The translations under genes were made by a program, and so were the position numbers. From NCBI GenBank assembly GCA_026419785.1, contig JAODTK010005109.1, positions 62,001 to 126,000 of the forward strand: a stretch of 64,000 nt of DNA, in the 5' to 3' direction. The notes under the pieces were generated by a model, which was given only the letters and a program-made list of their open reading frames with translations, was not told the origin of the DNA and searched no databases. This document shows, piece after piece, positions 35,931 to 48,340 of the stretch (position 1 is its first letter; each line of letters starts with the position of its first letter). Source of the stretch: Sclerodactyla briareus. Lineage: Eukaryota > Echinodermata > Holothuroidea > Dendrochirotida > Sclerodactylidae.

Positions 35931-36680
35931 AAACACCGTACTTCAATGACAAGGCGATCGCCCCCAGTGTTCCTTCGCCTGGTTTCGCGATCAGTGTTTT
36001 CCATCTATTGCCCATGCGAACATTACAAGGCATTTAATGGTGTTGCTTTAGGATTTGGTATCAGCATTTAACCAAAACAGCTACTAATCATGACCAATTT
36101 TAAATTCAGAGGACTGATTATTGACCATGGTCAATACCAAGGAGTATTAAGTTTTGATGGAAATGTGACTAAAATTGCCTAATTATTCAAAGTTGCCACA
36201 ATATATATTTGATTTCCAGTGACCCATTTTTCTAATTTGAAATAACTCAGGAGCCATAATGGCCTGCACTTAATAATGTTTCCATGGGAATCCTACGAAC
36301 TTGAGAATTTGCAAGAATGAAGCAATTACACACTAAATACCCCCCAGGACCTCAACATCTATGTTAAATTGGAATTGGCAGATTGAAGGGCACACCATAC
36401 CATATCAATCTTTGTGAACATGAAGAACTCTGTAATCAATTATGCAACTTAAACACACTGAATGCCCTCCAGAGACCTTAAATCTGTGTTAAAAATGTCG
36501 GGGGCTAAGCCACCATACCCACCAGTTTCATGAAAAGATTACAAACTTTTTGAATTTAGGCCTAAATTATGCAAATTATACCAGGTTTGAATGACCTCCA
36601 GTGACCCTGAATTCAGTAATAATGTAGTAATAACCCACCCAAAGCTGATTTTCCTGCCCATGTATTTCAGCTGATTTAGC
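35931..36680. repeat. composite repeat, leader part, copy 1
   Basis: ACAAGGCGATCGCCCCCAGTG, ACAAGGCATTTAATGGTG, GGTATCAGCATTTAACC and GGACTGATTATTGACC recur in the same order at 41860-42350. In both places the leader is followed by a family C tandem array, so leader plus array is probably one repeat of several kilobases. Confidence 0.65.
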
Positions 36681-37029
36681 ATGTTCCAATTAGCACCCTC
36701 CTTCGAGAGGCCAAACTGCTCCTTTTAACTGATTACTGCCTATGTAAGCAGCCCCCCAGCATGAGAGGGGGGGGAGCTACACACAAGCAGTATTGCCTCC
36801 TGCTTCCAGTTTGCCCTTTTGTCCAAACCGAATATTACCCCAGCAGTCTCAGCCCATCAGGAGACACCGATCTCTGTTATGAACTTTTCAGACTGTCCTT
36901 TCCAGCTCACCACGATCTGGGGAGCTATGTAAACACATCTCTTGACCTGATTTATTGCCAGAGGTGGCCCCAAAAGAGGTAGACAGGCTGAGGCACTTTT
37001 TCTTGTACAGTGGCCTCAAGGAGAGGGCT
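36681..37029. other. non-repetitive segment between leader and array
   Basis: This has no counterpart between leader and array at 42.35-42.44 kb, so it may be an insertion. No gene is seen; the open frame at 36761-36982 has no motif. Confidence 0.4.
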
Positions 37030-38800
37030 GAGAGAAATCTTTGGATCTTATAGTATTTGATAACAGACGCAAACTACCTTTTTATGACTGTAAGTGACTT
37101 TGAATGACTGTTTGATGACCTAACGTTGGGGTTTTATGAAAAATGTTACCCTTGATTTGCATTATGTCCCAAAATGTCTCCATATCGCATACACTCACTA
37201 GAAGTTGTTGCAGAAAATGTTAATAATTTGGCAGTTTTTTTACCTTGATGACCTTTGATGACATGAATGGTTTTCATGAAAAATCCTTGCCTCGATGTGA
37301 TCACTAGCCCCAAGAGCCATTATGTAATCAGAAACACCACCCTATGATATTGCCCGAAAGGTATCAAAACTAAAAAAAAAGCTTGACCCCTTGTTACTTG
37401 CAACCAGGATAGATCGAGGCGGGAGTTGGTTTCGTCATATGGAGCACACGAGCTCTATCACATATCCACAATGGACCCCTGTTTAAGTTTTTCGCCCTAT
37501 AACTCCTAAAATAACACATTTTCTATAGCCTTTGACCTTTCAACATGGTCTTAGGTGATGTTTGATCCACTGAATCAGAAATGCCCATGACATACCTCTA
37601 CGAAACCCTAACTGCACTAATTCCGATCACTTTGTCCATTTTTCGATCAGAATGTACCTTAGAGATCCGAAAAATGCCACGAAAATTTGATTGGGGGGCA
37701 GCTAAAACATGGTAAAGTCAAATTGAGGTCCAAAGTTCACACAGATGGAGGTCAAACGAGTGGATCACATGGCGTACCTCCCAACCTTGCAGACATTTGA
37801 TTCCCAGTGTTATGGCCAAAAAACTAGTTTGGACCCCAAATTGACCTTTACTGACCATTGGATGACATGAACCGTTCTTATAACAATGTACCCCAGATTT
37901 GTTACACCCTGTCCTGAAATATGAACCACATCAGGAAGGTCCCCTGGAATTTGTTGCAGAACCATACTATTGGCAGTTATAGGCCCATAAGTGACCTTGA
38001 ACGACTTTGATGACATATGTTTCTATGAAAAAATGTTTCTCTACCATGACGACACCCTGTCCTGAAATTTCAAGCTTAGCCAAGCAATGTCACTGTAAGT
38101 TGTCTCCACAAATATTAGTTTTTTTTGTCCAACGTGACCTTGGAAGACCTTTGATGACATGTCAGTTTTTTGAAAAATGTTACTCTTGGGAGATGCCCGC
38201 AGTCCCTACAACTTATGTATCCAGTATACTGCCGATGCTATTTGCCAGAAGGTATCAAACCAAATTTGACCCCTTGTAACTTGAACCGAGTGCCCGATTG
38301 AAGCAGTAGTTTGTTTCGTCTATTGCAGCATCGTGCTCTGTCACATATCCAAAAATGACGGTTTCTATTTTCTTTGCCTGTATCTCTGAAAATAAGTTAT
38401 TTATTTGACATTTGACCTTTGACCTTTTGACCTCTTATCGGTAGAGTTTTTACCTGCTGATTCTACAATCACCATACAAATCACTATGAACATTCTAAAT
38501 GCACTTAATTTCAAATGAAAAACTTTGACCCCCGATATCTTCACACACAAAGGCACATGGGGTCAAATTCTTGTCCCATTTGATCAGATGGTACCTTTGA
38601 GATCCGAAAAATGCCACGAAAATTGATTCCCCAAAACTGGTAAGGTCAAAATTGCGGTCAAGGTCACACAGATGGATTTCAACGATAAATCACATGGTGC
38701 ACCTCCCAACCTCGTCAGACATTTGGTTCCCCATTTAGTGCCAAAAAACTAGTTTTGACCCCGAATTTGACCTTGTGATGACGGTATTTTACGCTGAAAG
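37030..38800. repeat. family C tandem array, ~930-bp unit, ~1.9 copies
   Basis: Two copies are set by GAAAAATGCCACGAAAATTTG at 37668 against 38604 and CCAAAAAACTAGTTTTGACCCC at 37816 against 38742, a spacing of about 925-936 bases. Units carry TGACCTTTGATGACATG…TTTTTATGAAAAATGTTAC and a CCCCTTGTAACTT…GGGAGTTGGTTTCGTC block. The same words occur at 42.4-45.4 kb in a shorter unit. Confidence 0.75.
38413..38426 (-). promoter_or_regulatory. DR1-type motif in family C array
   Basis: TGACCTTTGACCTT followed by TTGACCTCT gives three TGACCT-type half-sites in a row; the first pair is a perfect DR1 on the minus strand. Confidence 0.4.
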
Positions 38801-39600
38801 CCTCATCAGTTCGTCTACCTTATATCCCACATCTAGTGCCAACCAAGTCACCATAGCGCCTAGGTTTCATCCGTATCTTGCCACGAGCCTACATAGATTA
38901 CATAAATAGTCTAATTACCTTACGTTTAGTGACTTGCCGATGCCCACAAATCTAATCAGTCGAGTTCACCCAACCCCGATGCTACCCTGTAAATTTTGTC
39001 GCATTGCACTTTGGCCTTCGAAAGATTCCTGCTCACGGAAAGTGTGGACCCACACACACACTCATGTACGCCGTCAACGAGGACATTGGATTGAACCGCC
39101 CCAACGCCGAGGACATCTCAAATCAAGGCCATCCTCAGTGTACTGCGATACAATAGCATGTACAGCAGTGTTATTTGGAAATTTAACAAAAGTATACTGC
39201 CCCCTATGTTGGTCGAGTGTGAAATAGTGTATGATTTTTCTGCTACACACCGAGGACTATATTGTATACACACCTGCTACAGGACGCACACTAATACCAT
39301 ACAACCGTGGACCAAAAAACTGGTACCTCTACCCACCGAGGACTGGATCGCAGATTGACATAAACGGCACTAACAGCATGTTTAGCATGCCTGGGTGTCT
39401 GCTACACCCTCTTTCATACACACCTCGTTTCACCTATTACAAACGCACGCACACACACCAATACACCACACACACGCCATAGTGGACCACTAAAGCTCCT
39501 CCTGAATTTCATCCATGCGAGCCAAAAAGTGCCCTATCGACCTCCTTGGGGCCTCGGATGCCTCCTCTACAGCCCGCAGCATGCAGGATTTCAAGTTTGA
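38801..39600. other. unassigned DNA with CA-rich patches
   Basis: Short CACACA tracts (39050-39065, 39447-39477) and a word CCGAGGAC used several times (39109, 39250, 39338) suggest an old tandem repeat. No gene. Confidence 0.4.
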
Positions 39601-39973
39601 CTAGTCCTGTTCACTAGCTGCACATGCTGTGCCAACATCAGATTCTTCAGTTACATTAATACCATCCCAAAGCCTGACTAATCTTTCCTCAAATTCTGGA
39701 GTCATGTTGAAGCATAGTGACTTGGCACAGAGAACAGAGACACTGACAATGGACAGGACAGTGCAGTTGTATTCACCTTCATACCATCTCATCGATGAGT
39801 GCACTGTCTATCTCGTTGACGATAACGCCATCAACTAAATCACATCCAGGATCTCATGTCTGCGGAATGTCAACAAAATAAGACTTGCCCAATCCTATAC
39901 CCAATGCTCTATGCAACTGTAATGGACTCTCGCCACTAATCAGCATTTCTTCCATGTTCTGCCGGCTGAACAT
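39601..39973 (-). pseudogene. coding-like minus-strand segment, unidentified, frameshifted
   Basis: Reading the minus strand from 39973, one frame gives M-F-S-R-Q-N-M-E-E-M-L-I-S-G-E-S-P-L-Q-L and H-R-A-L-G-I-G-L-G-K-S-Y-F-V-D-I-P-Q-T before a stop. The next gives D-L-V-D-G-V-I-V-N-E-I-D-S-A-L-I-D-E-M-V. A third gives Y-E-G-E-Y-N-C-T-V-L-S-I-V-S-V and P-E-F-E-E-R-L-V-R-L-W-D-G-I-N-V-T-E-E-S to a stop at 39601. The pieces abut in order, like one protein with frameshifts. I recognise no family. It may be a retrogene or transposon ORF end. Confidence 0.35.
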
Positions 39974-40050
39974 GTACATCAAGCAAACATTGTGTATTAG
40001 CTAAGATTCCATGTTGTATATGGGCTATGCATACTAATTTCATCAATCCA

Positions 40051-41409
40051 CAGTGCTGGAGTCCGAGTCCTCATCATACGAGTCCAGAGTCTCGAGCATC
40101 AGTTCCAGTCCGAGTCATCCGCTTCGAGTCAAAGTGCTCCGAGGTCCTTTGAGGTCCGTATGAAATTTGCCTGTACATTTTTAATTTTTTAGGGAAAAAT
40201 TTAACAACTATTAACATATCGGGCAATTGGATTTGAATGCAGCGGCCGATGTCAAGCAATTATTACTGAAATAACGAGAACTGGTTGAAAAGGAGTACGG
40301 GGCTGGTCATACCTCTTGCCGAACCATTGAAAAAAACAGAGAATGAAATTGCTCTCTTCCAAATTCATTCTTACTTTTTTTTTATGAGGAGCTTTCTTAC
40401 TCATTGGAACAATTCCCCCCCCTTGTGAATCACTCTTTCAATTCACATACATAGCTATTCCATACCGGGTACCTCACTATTCTTAGTTATATTATGGATT
40501 TTTGCCAATGAATAAAATTAGCTGACGTTCATAACTAGATCAATCCGAGATTCGAAATGTGTTAGGCATCGTAGCGGGGGGCAAACAGCAATTGACACCC
40601 AATTAATTATAGAGGAATTACACCGCCTGCGGTAACTTCCGTTGTATGATCTATTCACATGATTTACAGTAGGCAGAAAAAGAGTAGATAACCCACTGTC
40701 AGTATACGACTTGACGAACAAATCTCTGAGAAAAGCACATGGTTAAGAACCGTATCCTACCATACATTGGCACAAGTTGAGGTGGAGCTGGGCTATAACA
40801 ATCTTCCCGAAAACAAGTTATTTCCCAGGTTTGTGTTGTTAATGTTCAGTTGATGATCATTTATAAACAGGAATAATGCTGGAACGTATCGGTCAGTTAG
40901 CAGGTATCACATCATTTGATCGATTCACAAAAAAATATGGGATATATTCACCTGTCCATGATGAGTTAAATGCCCAAACAGTTTTTTCTAATAGCAAAAA
41001 AACTTTTCGCCACAATGTATAGTTTTTTCGTTAGCAGTATCTGTTATCTCATATTGATAAGTGACCTAAAACCAGTGCGAGACGGTGTGGAGAATTGATG
41101 TAATTTCCATCCTGATTTAGACATAGGGCCCAGTCCGGATGCATTGGTCGTTCTGGGAACAGTCATTGGGCTACTTGTTGGCTTTAGCGCGTCGTTGCGT
41201 ATTATTTTGATTTTGTCTTATTTATATACGAGCGTAAATCAAGTTCGGTATTTTGAAAAAATAGAGGAATTGGACCAGGACTCGGACCAGGTCCCGAGGT
41301 CCTTTGGGGCGAGTCGAGATAATTGAACTTTTGAGTACGAGTCCCTGAAAAAAGGAATCGAGACCCGGTCTCGAGGACCGAGACTGTGGACTCGAGTCAT
41401 TCAGCACTG
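40051..41409. mobile_element. non-autonomous hAT-like element (CAGTGCTG termini)
   Basis: The left end CAGTGCTGGAGTCCGAGTCC and the right end GACTCGAGTCATTCAGCACTG are inverted (CAGTGCTG then GA or AA). The flanks are CAATCCA (40044-40050) and CAATTCCA (41410-41417), an 8-bp target duplication with one base lost. CAGTG-type ends and 8-bp duplications are typical of hAT elements. Both subterminal regions are filled with GAGTC/GACTC and GAGGTCC words, possible transposase binding repeats. The element is 1359 bp with no transposase; the hydrophobic ORF at 41144-41326 is not credible. Confidence 0.75.
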
Positions 41410-41859
41410 CAATTCCATGCTTGGGAAACCTGTGCTATGATTTCCCACACACAATTTTTCTCTGAGCAGGATTTTGGCTGTGCTATGCAGGGATCCTGAA
41501 ATGCGAGTCTTCTAGCCCAAAAAAACTGACCATGACTTAAGGAGTAGAAAATTCAACATACTGGGAGTCTAGCGTAACAGGCTGGACCAGTTTGATCAGT
41601 CGGTTTTGTAGCCTACTATGTTCCTTCTTCAGTTTTCAAAGACGTGCAGCTTCATCTTTGCTCTCTTAGTATTGTACACGGTCTTGCCCACTCTTCACAT
41701 GATGATGAATGCATCTAAGGGTATCTTACGATTGTGCTTGGAACTATTGCTCTGATTTGTGAGTTTTAGGAGAAAAAAGGTCAGATAAACAAAATGAATG
41801 CACAAAATTAAAGGAAAACGCAGGTAGATTATAGAAGTTGGCTTAATATAATAGCGGAG
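41410..41859. other. unassigned DNA
   Basis: AT-rich sequence between the hAT-like element and the composite repeat; nothing recognised. Confidence 0.45.
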
Positions 41860-42350
41860 AAACAAGGCGACCGCACCCAGTGTATCGCCTGGTTACGCAA
41901 TCTGGTGTTCATTAGTAATCACAACTGCGACAGAATTACAAGGCATTAATGAGTTGCTTAAGAATTCTGGTATTAGCATTTGACAGGAACACCCCTACTA
42001 TCAGTGACCCAATTTCAAAATCCAATAATGGACTGATTATTGACAATGTCTCACCATATAAGTTTGGTGGAAAAAAATGGGACTAAGATTGCCTAATATG
42101 CAAATTTGAGGACAATAATCAACTTTTGTTGACCCATTATCAGTTCTCTTATCTCGGACCAATTTGTGAACCTACCTTAATACATGTCACTTGGGACCTT
42201 CAACAAACTTGAACATTGGCAATGAATTGAAAGCATTTTTTATACAACTGCATAACCCCTAAGGACCTGATTCAATGTTAATTTTGGGAGACTAAAGGTA
42301 GTTAGACCACCAGGCTCATAGTGAAAACTGTTCTTATCTAATAAAGTTTG
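41860..42350. repeat. composite repeat, leader part, copy 2
   Basis: This matches 35931-36680 in order: ACAAGGCGACCGCACCCAGTG, ACAAGGCATTAATGAGTTGC, GGTATTAGCATTTGAC and GGACTGATTATTGAC. It leads directly into the family C array. Confidence 0.65.
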
Positions 42351-42439
42351 TCTGGATATCCTAAGTGTCCCCCACCCCGCCAGCTAGCTCAAACACAAGA
42401 GCTTTGCAGGGTTAACAGGGACAAAGGACCCACTTGTCT

Positions 42440-45425
42440 CTCTTTGAACAAAGTACGGCAAAACAAAATATCAGATTTTGACCCCTACGGACCTTTGATG
42501 ACTTTCAAGGACATGGTGGTTTTATACCAAAAAATTGTTTAGCACTCCATGTGTGCATCCATCCTGTAGAAAGCATATTGCATTCAAGGAACACGCCCAA
42601 ATGTTATGCGAAAAAAAGCTATGTATTAAAGTAAAACTTGGACACCTTTGTAAATGCTCACCAAAGTAAGTGTCGATCGAAGAAGAGGGATTGGTTTCCT
42701 CCATGAAGCACACAAAGGTCTATCACATACCAAAACAACCAGTTTCTTTATTTTTTTTTGCCCGTACTCCTTAAATAAGCAACATTTTTCAAGACTCACC
42801 TTTAACCACCCCATGGAACACCGCCAGAGGTCTCAAATTGAAGGTCAGAGGTCACACAAATGCAGGTCAATAATTATATTACAATGGTGAACCTTCAAGC
42901 CTTCACAGATATTCAATTCTCTGATTATGGCACCCAGAAAAGTTTTTGACCCCTAAGGGACCTTGAAATGACCTTCAATGACATGGGCAGTTTTTATGAA
43001 ACATTGGAAACGCTCCATGTTGAATACATCCACTCCTAGGAGCAATTGGCATTCTGATGAACATTGCCCAGTGTTATTGCCCAAAAAGTACCGAAAATCA
43101 GTTTTTTTTTGACCCTACGTGACCTTTGATGACATTCAATGACCAGGCGGGGTTTTATAAACAATGTTACTCTCCATGTGATGCATCCAATCTAGAAGCA
43201 TTTTTGCATTCCAATGAAACACGCCAATGTTCATTGCGAAAAAAAGCTCAGTAAATTATTAAACTTTTTGACCCATTGTAATTCCCAAAGTATGCGTCGT
43301 CCCAAGATCGAATAAGCGGGACGTGGTTTCCTCCTCATTGAAGCACACAAAGGTCTACACATATCCAAAAATAACCAGTTTCTAGTTTCTTGCCCGTAAA
43401 TCCTTCAATAAGCACATTAATTCAAGACTCAACATTTAAACACACGGACCCACCCGAACAACTTTTTTTTTTGTTTTTTTTTTTTGTCAAATGATGGGGT
43501 CAGAGGTCATCACACACATGCAGGTCAACAAATTATATCACAATGGTTGAACCTTTCAGCCTTCACAGACTAGTCAATTCTCCGGACTTATGGTCCAGAA
43601 ACAGTTTTGACCCCTAAGGACTGAATGACTTTAATGACATGGCAGGTTTTTTTAAAAATTGTGATCTCCCATGTGATAACACCTCCCAGGAGCAATTTGC
43701 ATTCTGATGACCCTGCCCATTGCTATTGCCACAAAGTACTAAAACCAGTTTGTGACCTACGTGACCTTGATGACCTTCAATGACAGGCGCGTTTTTATAA
43801 AAATTGTTACCTCCATGGATGGCATCACTCCTAGTCGCATATTGCATTCCAATGAACACGCCCCAATGTTATTGCGAAAAAGCTATTAAATTAAACTTGA
43901 ACCCTTGTAATTACAAAAGTATGCGTCCGATCGAAGCGGGAGTGAGTTGGTTTCCTCCATGAAGCACACACAAAGGTCTATCAATATCCAAAAAATAACA
44001 AGTTTCTATTTTTCTTTGCCCGTAACTCCTTTAATAAGCACCTTTATTCAAGACTCAACTTTAACCACATGACCACAGACAGAGGTCAAATGAGGTCAAT
44101 GGTCACACACATGCAGGTCAACAATTATATCACATGGTGAACTTCCAGGCTTCCACAGTATTCAAGTCTCTGATTATTGGCCAGAATACAGTGTTGCCTC
44201 AAGTTGACTTTGAATGACTTTAATGACATGGCAGGTTTTAAAAATGTAACTCTCATGTGATACATCCACTTCATAGGAGCATTTGCAGTTGATGAACATT
44301 TGCCCGTGCGATTGCCAAAAAGTACTGAATCAGTTTTTTACCCCTACGGGACATTTGATGACCTTCAATGACATGGCACGGCGGTTTTTATAAAAATGTT
44401 ACTCTCCTGTGATGCATCCAATCCTAGAAGCAAATTGCATGCCAATGAACACGCCAAGTTTTATTGCGAAAAAGCTATAAATTAAACTTGACCCCTTGTA
44501 ACTACCAAAGTAAGTGTCTGATCGAAGCTGGAGTGGTTTCCTCCCATGTGATGCCACACAAGGTCGATCACTATCCAAAAATAACAGTTTCTTTTGTTTT
44601 GACCGAAACTCCTTAAATAAGCACATTTATTCAAGACTCAACATTAAACCACACATGACCCACCTGACAGAGGTCAAATGAGGTAAGAGGTCACACAACA
44701 GCAGGTCAACAATTAATCACAATGGGGAACCTTAAGCCTTCACAGAGATTCAATTCTCTGATATGCCAGAAAACAGTTTTGAACCCTAAGTGACCTTGAA
44801 TGACACTTGAAATGACATGGCAGTTTTTATTGAAATTGTAACTCCATGTGATAAATCCACTCCTAGGAGCATTTTACCATCTGATGAACATGCCCATGCT
44901 ATTGCCAAAAAGTACTATAAACAGTTTGACCCCTATGTGACCTGTGATGACCTTCAATGACATGGTGGGGTTTTATAAAAATTGTTACTCTCCATGTTGA
45001 TGCATCCACTTACTAGAAATGAAGCATATGCATTCCAATGCAACACGCCCAATGTATGCGAAAAAAAGCTATAAATTAAAACTTTGACCCCTTTGTAATA
45101 CCAAAGTAAGTGTCCGATAGAAGCGGGAGTTGTCTCCTCCATTAAAGCAAACAAAGGTCTCTCAATATCCAAAAATAACCCGTTTCTATATTTTTGCCTT
45201 ACTCCTTAAATAAGACATTTATTCTAGCCTCAACCTTTAAACCACATGACCACCGACGAGGTCAAATTGAGGTTAGAGGGGTCACACACATGCAGGTCAA
45301 CAATTAATCACAATGGTGAACCTTCCAGCCGTCACAGATATTCAATTCTCTGATTTAGGCCAAAAAACAGTTTTGACCCCTCTAAGGGAACGTCAATGAC
45401 AGATAGTAACATTAAATGACCTCTG
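42440..45425. repeat. family C tandem array, ~590-bp unit, about 5 copies
   Basis: The anchor CTGATTATGGCC…CAGTTTTGACCCCTAAG lies at 42921, 43581, 44170, 44758 and 45350; the last three intervals are 588-592 bases, and the first is 660 because of a T-rich insertion near 43465-43490. Each unit has two half-units, both with GACATGG…TTTTTAT…AAATTGT…CTCCATGTGAT but with different tails (GGAGCA…CATTCTGATGAACATGCCC against AGAAGC…CATTCCAATGAACACGCCC), so this is a dimeric higher-order repeat. TGACCTTTGATGACC and GAGGTCAGAGGTCACAC words recur throughout. Confidence 0.85.
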
Positions 45426-45790
45426 GGGCCCTCGTCCCTACTGTCAAATTTCATTGGGACTATAGATAAACCATCTCCACCAAGTTTCGTCAAAATCCAA
45501 CAACTTAAAAAAATATCGCAGGACAAATTTGCAAAATTAGAGACTACTTATAGCATATATCATGCCAGGAATCTGATCGATTGTGTACTCTTCATAGTTG
45601 CTAATCCCTGAACCGCATACACCAAAGCATCTACCGAACAAGAGATATCTTGGACACAAGCTTTGGGCATTTTCATTAATATGCAAATTATGCAAAGGGA
45701 ATGGTTTGTGGGACGAAAAGTGGATGCACATCGGCAACTCTTCACCGCGCCAACTCACAAGAAGGTCCAGCATGATGGCTTCCACGGTCA
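45426..45790. other. tail of composite repeat
   Basis: Contains ACCAAGTTTCGTCAAAATCC and GCAAAATTAGAGAC words related to 24670-24910 and 36515-36600. No gene. Confidence 0.45.
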
Positions 45791-45794
45791 GGAG

Positions 45795-45905
45795 ATATAT
45801 ACCGCACATACGGACAGACAGACAGACAGACAGACGGACGGAGGACGACGACGGGACGGACGGACAGACCCCCACCAGGACAGACAGACAGACAGACACG
45901 CAGAC
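45795..45905. repeat. (GACA)n / (GACG)n microsatellite
   Basis: ACAGACAGACAGACAGACAG grades into GACGGACGGA and back. The long open frames on both strands across it are repeat artefacts. Confidence 0.95.
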
Positions 45906-46044
45906 GCAACACCACAACAAAAGTGACACTATGTCTCTCCTGGAAACAAAAGTTCAGGCGAGACAAAAAATCTGAATGTTCGTCCAAACAGAAGAAAGTT
46001 CATAAGTTCTCTCCGTACGGAGTGATAGTCCTTTTGAAAGTTGT

Positions 46045-46490
46045 GCATGCGTATTGGGCAAGAAAAAAAAGCATCCATTTCATGCCATAATAATACTTGT
46101 CATACTTGCACAAACCCTGCCAAACAATTTTTGTTTTCTATTGAAATGCACACATTAATTTTCACGTTTGCAAAGCATTAGGAAGTCCATGGAAAGGATT
46201 GCTATAGTGGGTTGGTATTTGTTGATGGTTACTTCAGTGGCAGAAAGACAACAGAACTTCTGCTCAATGTTGAGACTTTTTCCAAATGAAACATGAAATA
46301 CATACCATAATTTCCCGGCAATTGCACAATTGGATTCTCCCCAATTTCTCCTGCAATACGGGCCAACCTTTTGAGGCCATACTCCACACAGGAAACATTG
46401 TAGTGAAAAGGGTTGGGACCGATAGGTACAGTTTTCTATTCTCCACGATGTCACCTCCCGCTTGTATCCGAGCCTGCATTTGTGCTTTCA
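46045..46490 (-). mobile_element. MITE, copy 4 (truncated or diverged ends)
   Basis: The body (CATACTTGCACAAACCCTGCC, CACAATTGGATTCTCCCC, CTTTTGAGGCCATACTCC) matches 2621-3176 in the same orientation. The right end near 46470-46488 reads GCCTGCATTTGTGCTTTC, a diverged CCTGCAGTTGTCCTTT. The left end is not clear. Confidence 0.65.
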
Positions 46491-48340
46491 TGAAGAGGCA
46501 TTGTTGTCTGGCAGCAACAGTCAACTAGGATGGAATGACATCACAACAAAAACAGCTGTCACACAGAATGGTGCATTGTTCACCTGGTGTTGTGACACGA
46601 TAATGCTTGTCCAATGTATATATAACACCACCAAAGCCAAAAGGCATAGTGGTTCCTTGACTCATTTCTGAACATCTATGATTCCTCGACTGATTCTGGC
46701 CTTGATCAAGCTAAGCATTGTCAATCTTACATGCTTACAAGATTCAAAATGGGATCATGTAAGTACTATATGGGGAACTCACATCCGATGTACAAACTTC
46801 AATCCATGTGGAGGTCTTTGTTTAATGAGCTAGAATTTTCCAGAATATCAATTTTTCAACCACTTTCCCCATTGTTTCACCAGGAGTCCATGGACTCCCC
46901 CCCAGAAGAAAGCTGGCATAGGCGATGCATCAACCTGATCAAACCATGCATTCTTTCTGGACTCATTGTGCCAACAGATTATCCACTCAAACATGAACTT
47001 AGACTCTTCGCCCTTTGACTTGACCTAGATAACCTTTGACATGACTCCCAAAATAGGGATAATTAACTGATTGTGGGGATCCACAACCAGCATGAGCTTC
47101 ACCCATCCAGTGGGGTTAGTTATAGTGTTCACAAAGGCTAATGGCAACATTATCAATTTGCCCATATTATTCCACTTCTCAACTGAACCACCCGGCATCG
47201 TACAAACCAAAAACAATGGGTCCTGTACTCCTATGAAAAACTGCATACCAAATTTCCATCTGATCGGATAGGCATTCTTACTTATCGTTTATCATATCTT
47301 CATTATCATCTTCATACTTTTACCTCCTTGAACCTCAGATGACCTTTCAACACCTGACCCACCCAAACATAGGATCATTCTTCATTATGGGAGTCCATAT
47401 CAGTGTTGGAAGACTGTGCCGGCCTCGGCCTCAGGCCATTTTTTGTGCGGCCTCGTGGACAATATTTTTCTGGCTATTAAAATAAATAAAAATAAAACAT
47501 CTAATTTCACAAAATGATGCTTTTGTTTCTGAATTACACTGCGACAGGACCTTGAACTACCGTAGCTACCGGTATTTTCCCCCCCCACCCATGACACATA
47601 TCACGAGACTGCCGATAGAATGTACTGACCCTTTGCACTCGCCCGCCGTTCGCCATGCAAGTCCCCAGTGCAGTGCCAGAGTGCCGGTGCTTAGCAAGCC
47701 AGCTGGCCATAGAACAACTGCAGGTGTAATTTACGTGGCGCACTGCCCAGTGCAGATAGACATACGCATATGTACTAGCCAGAAGTAGTTGGAACAAAAC
47801 TGCACGTACTGCAAAGCCCCCATGCCCCCGATGCAATGTTGAATGTTATAGTGTCATTCCATCCTAAGAACATTTCCCAAAATTGAAATGGGATGGGGGT
47901 TCGGTTTGCATGGCTCCAGCCAAATTGACCGTCCCAGCATCCAATACGGTATTTTCGGAGGGATTTGTTCCACCAATTTGGCGGTGAATGTATTTTTTTG
48001 TTAGTATGCAATGATGAGGAGAGATGATCGTCCCTCGTATGTCCTAGTAGGAGTTGCGAGGTGAAATTTTAGTCTCCAGTGCATAAAAATGTGCCTAAGC
48101 CTGGACTACTAAAATACAAAGAATGTAGTCTCTGCTGCAGATTGTGGAATGTATTTATTATTTAATATACATTTATATTTTGGCAGGGACATTGGACAGT
48201 CCTGCCTAAAGTACTGCGTCTCATTGCTTGAATTGCAATTTTGTATTTAAAAAGATTATTTAACACTATTTAGTATATCTGTCAAATTAGCCTAACTGAC
48301 ACTGTAGTCTGTGCATAAGAAAATCACACCAAATTATTTT

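Noticed and set aside
41144-41326. Hydrophobic 60-codon ORF resembling a membrane segment
   Set aside because: It is internal to a non-autonomous hAT-like element and runs into subterminal repeats.
45537-45987. Long ORFs on both strands rich in R/T/D/Q or V/C/S/L
   Set aside because: They are translations of the GACA/GACG microsatellite.
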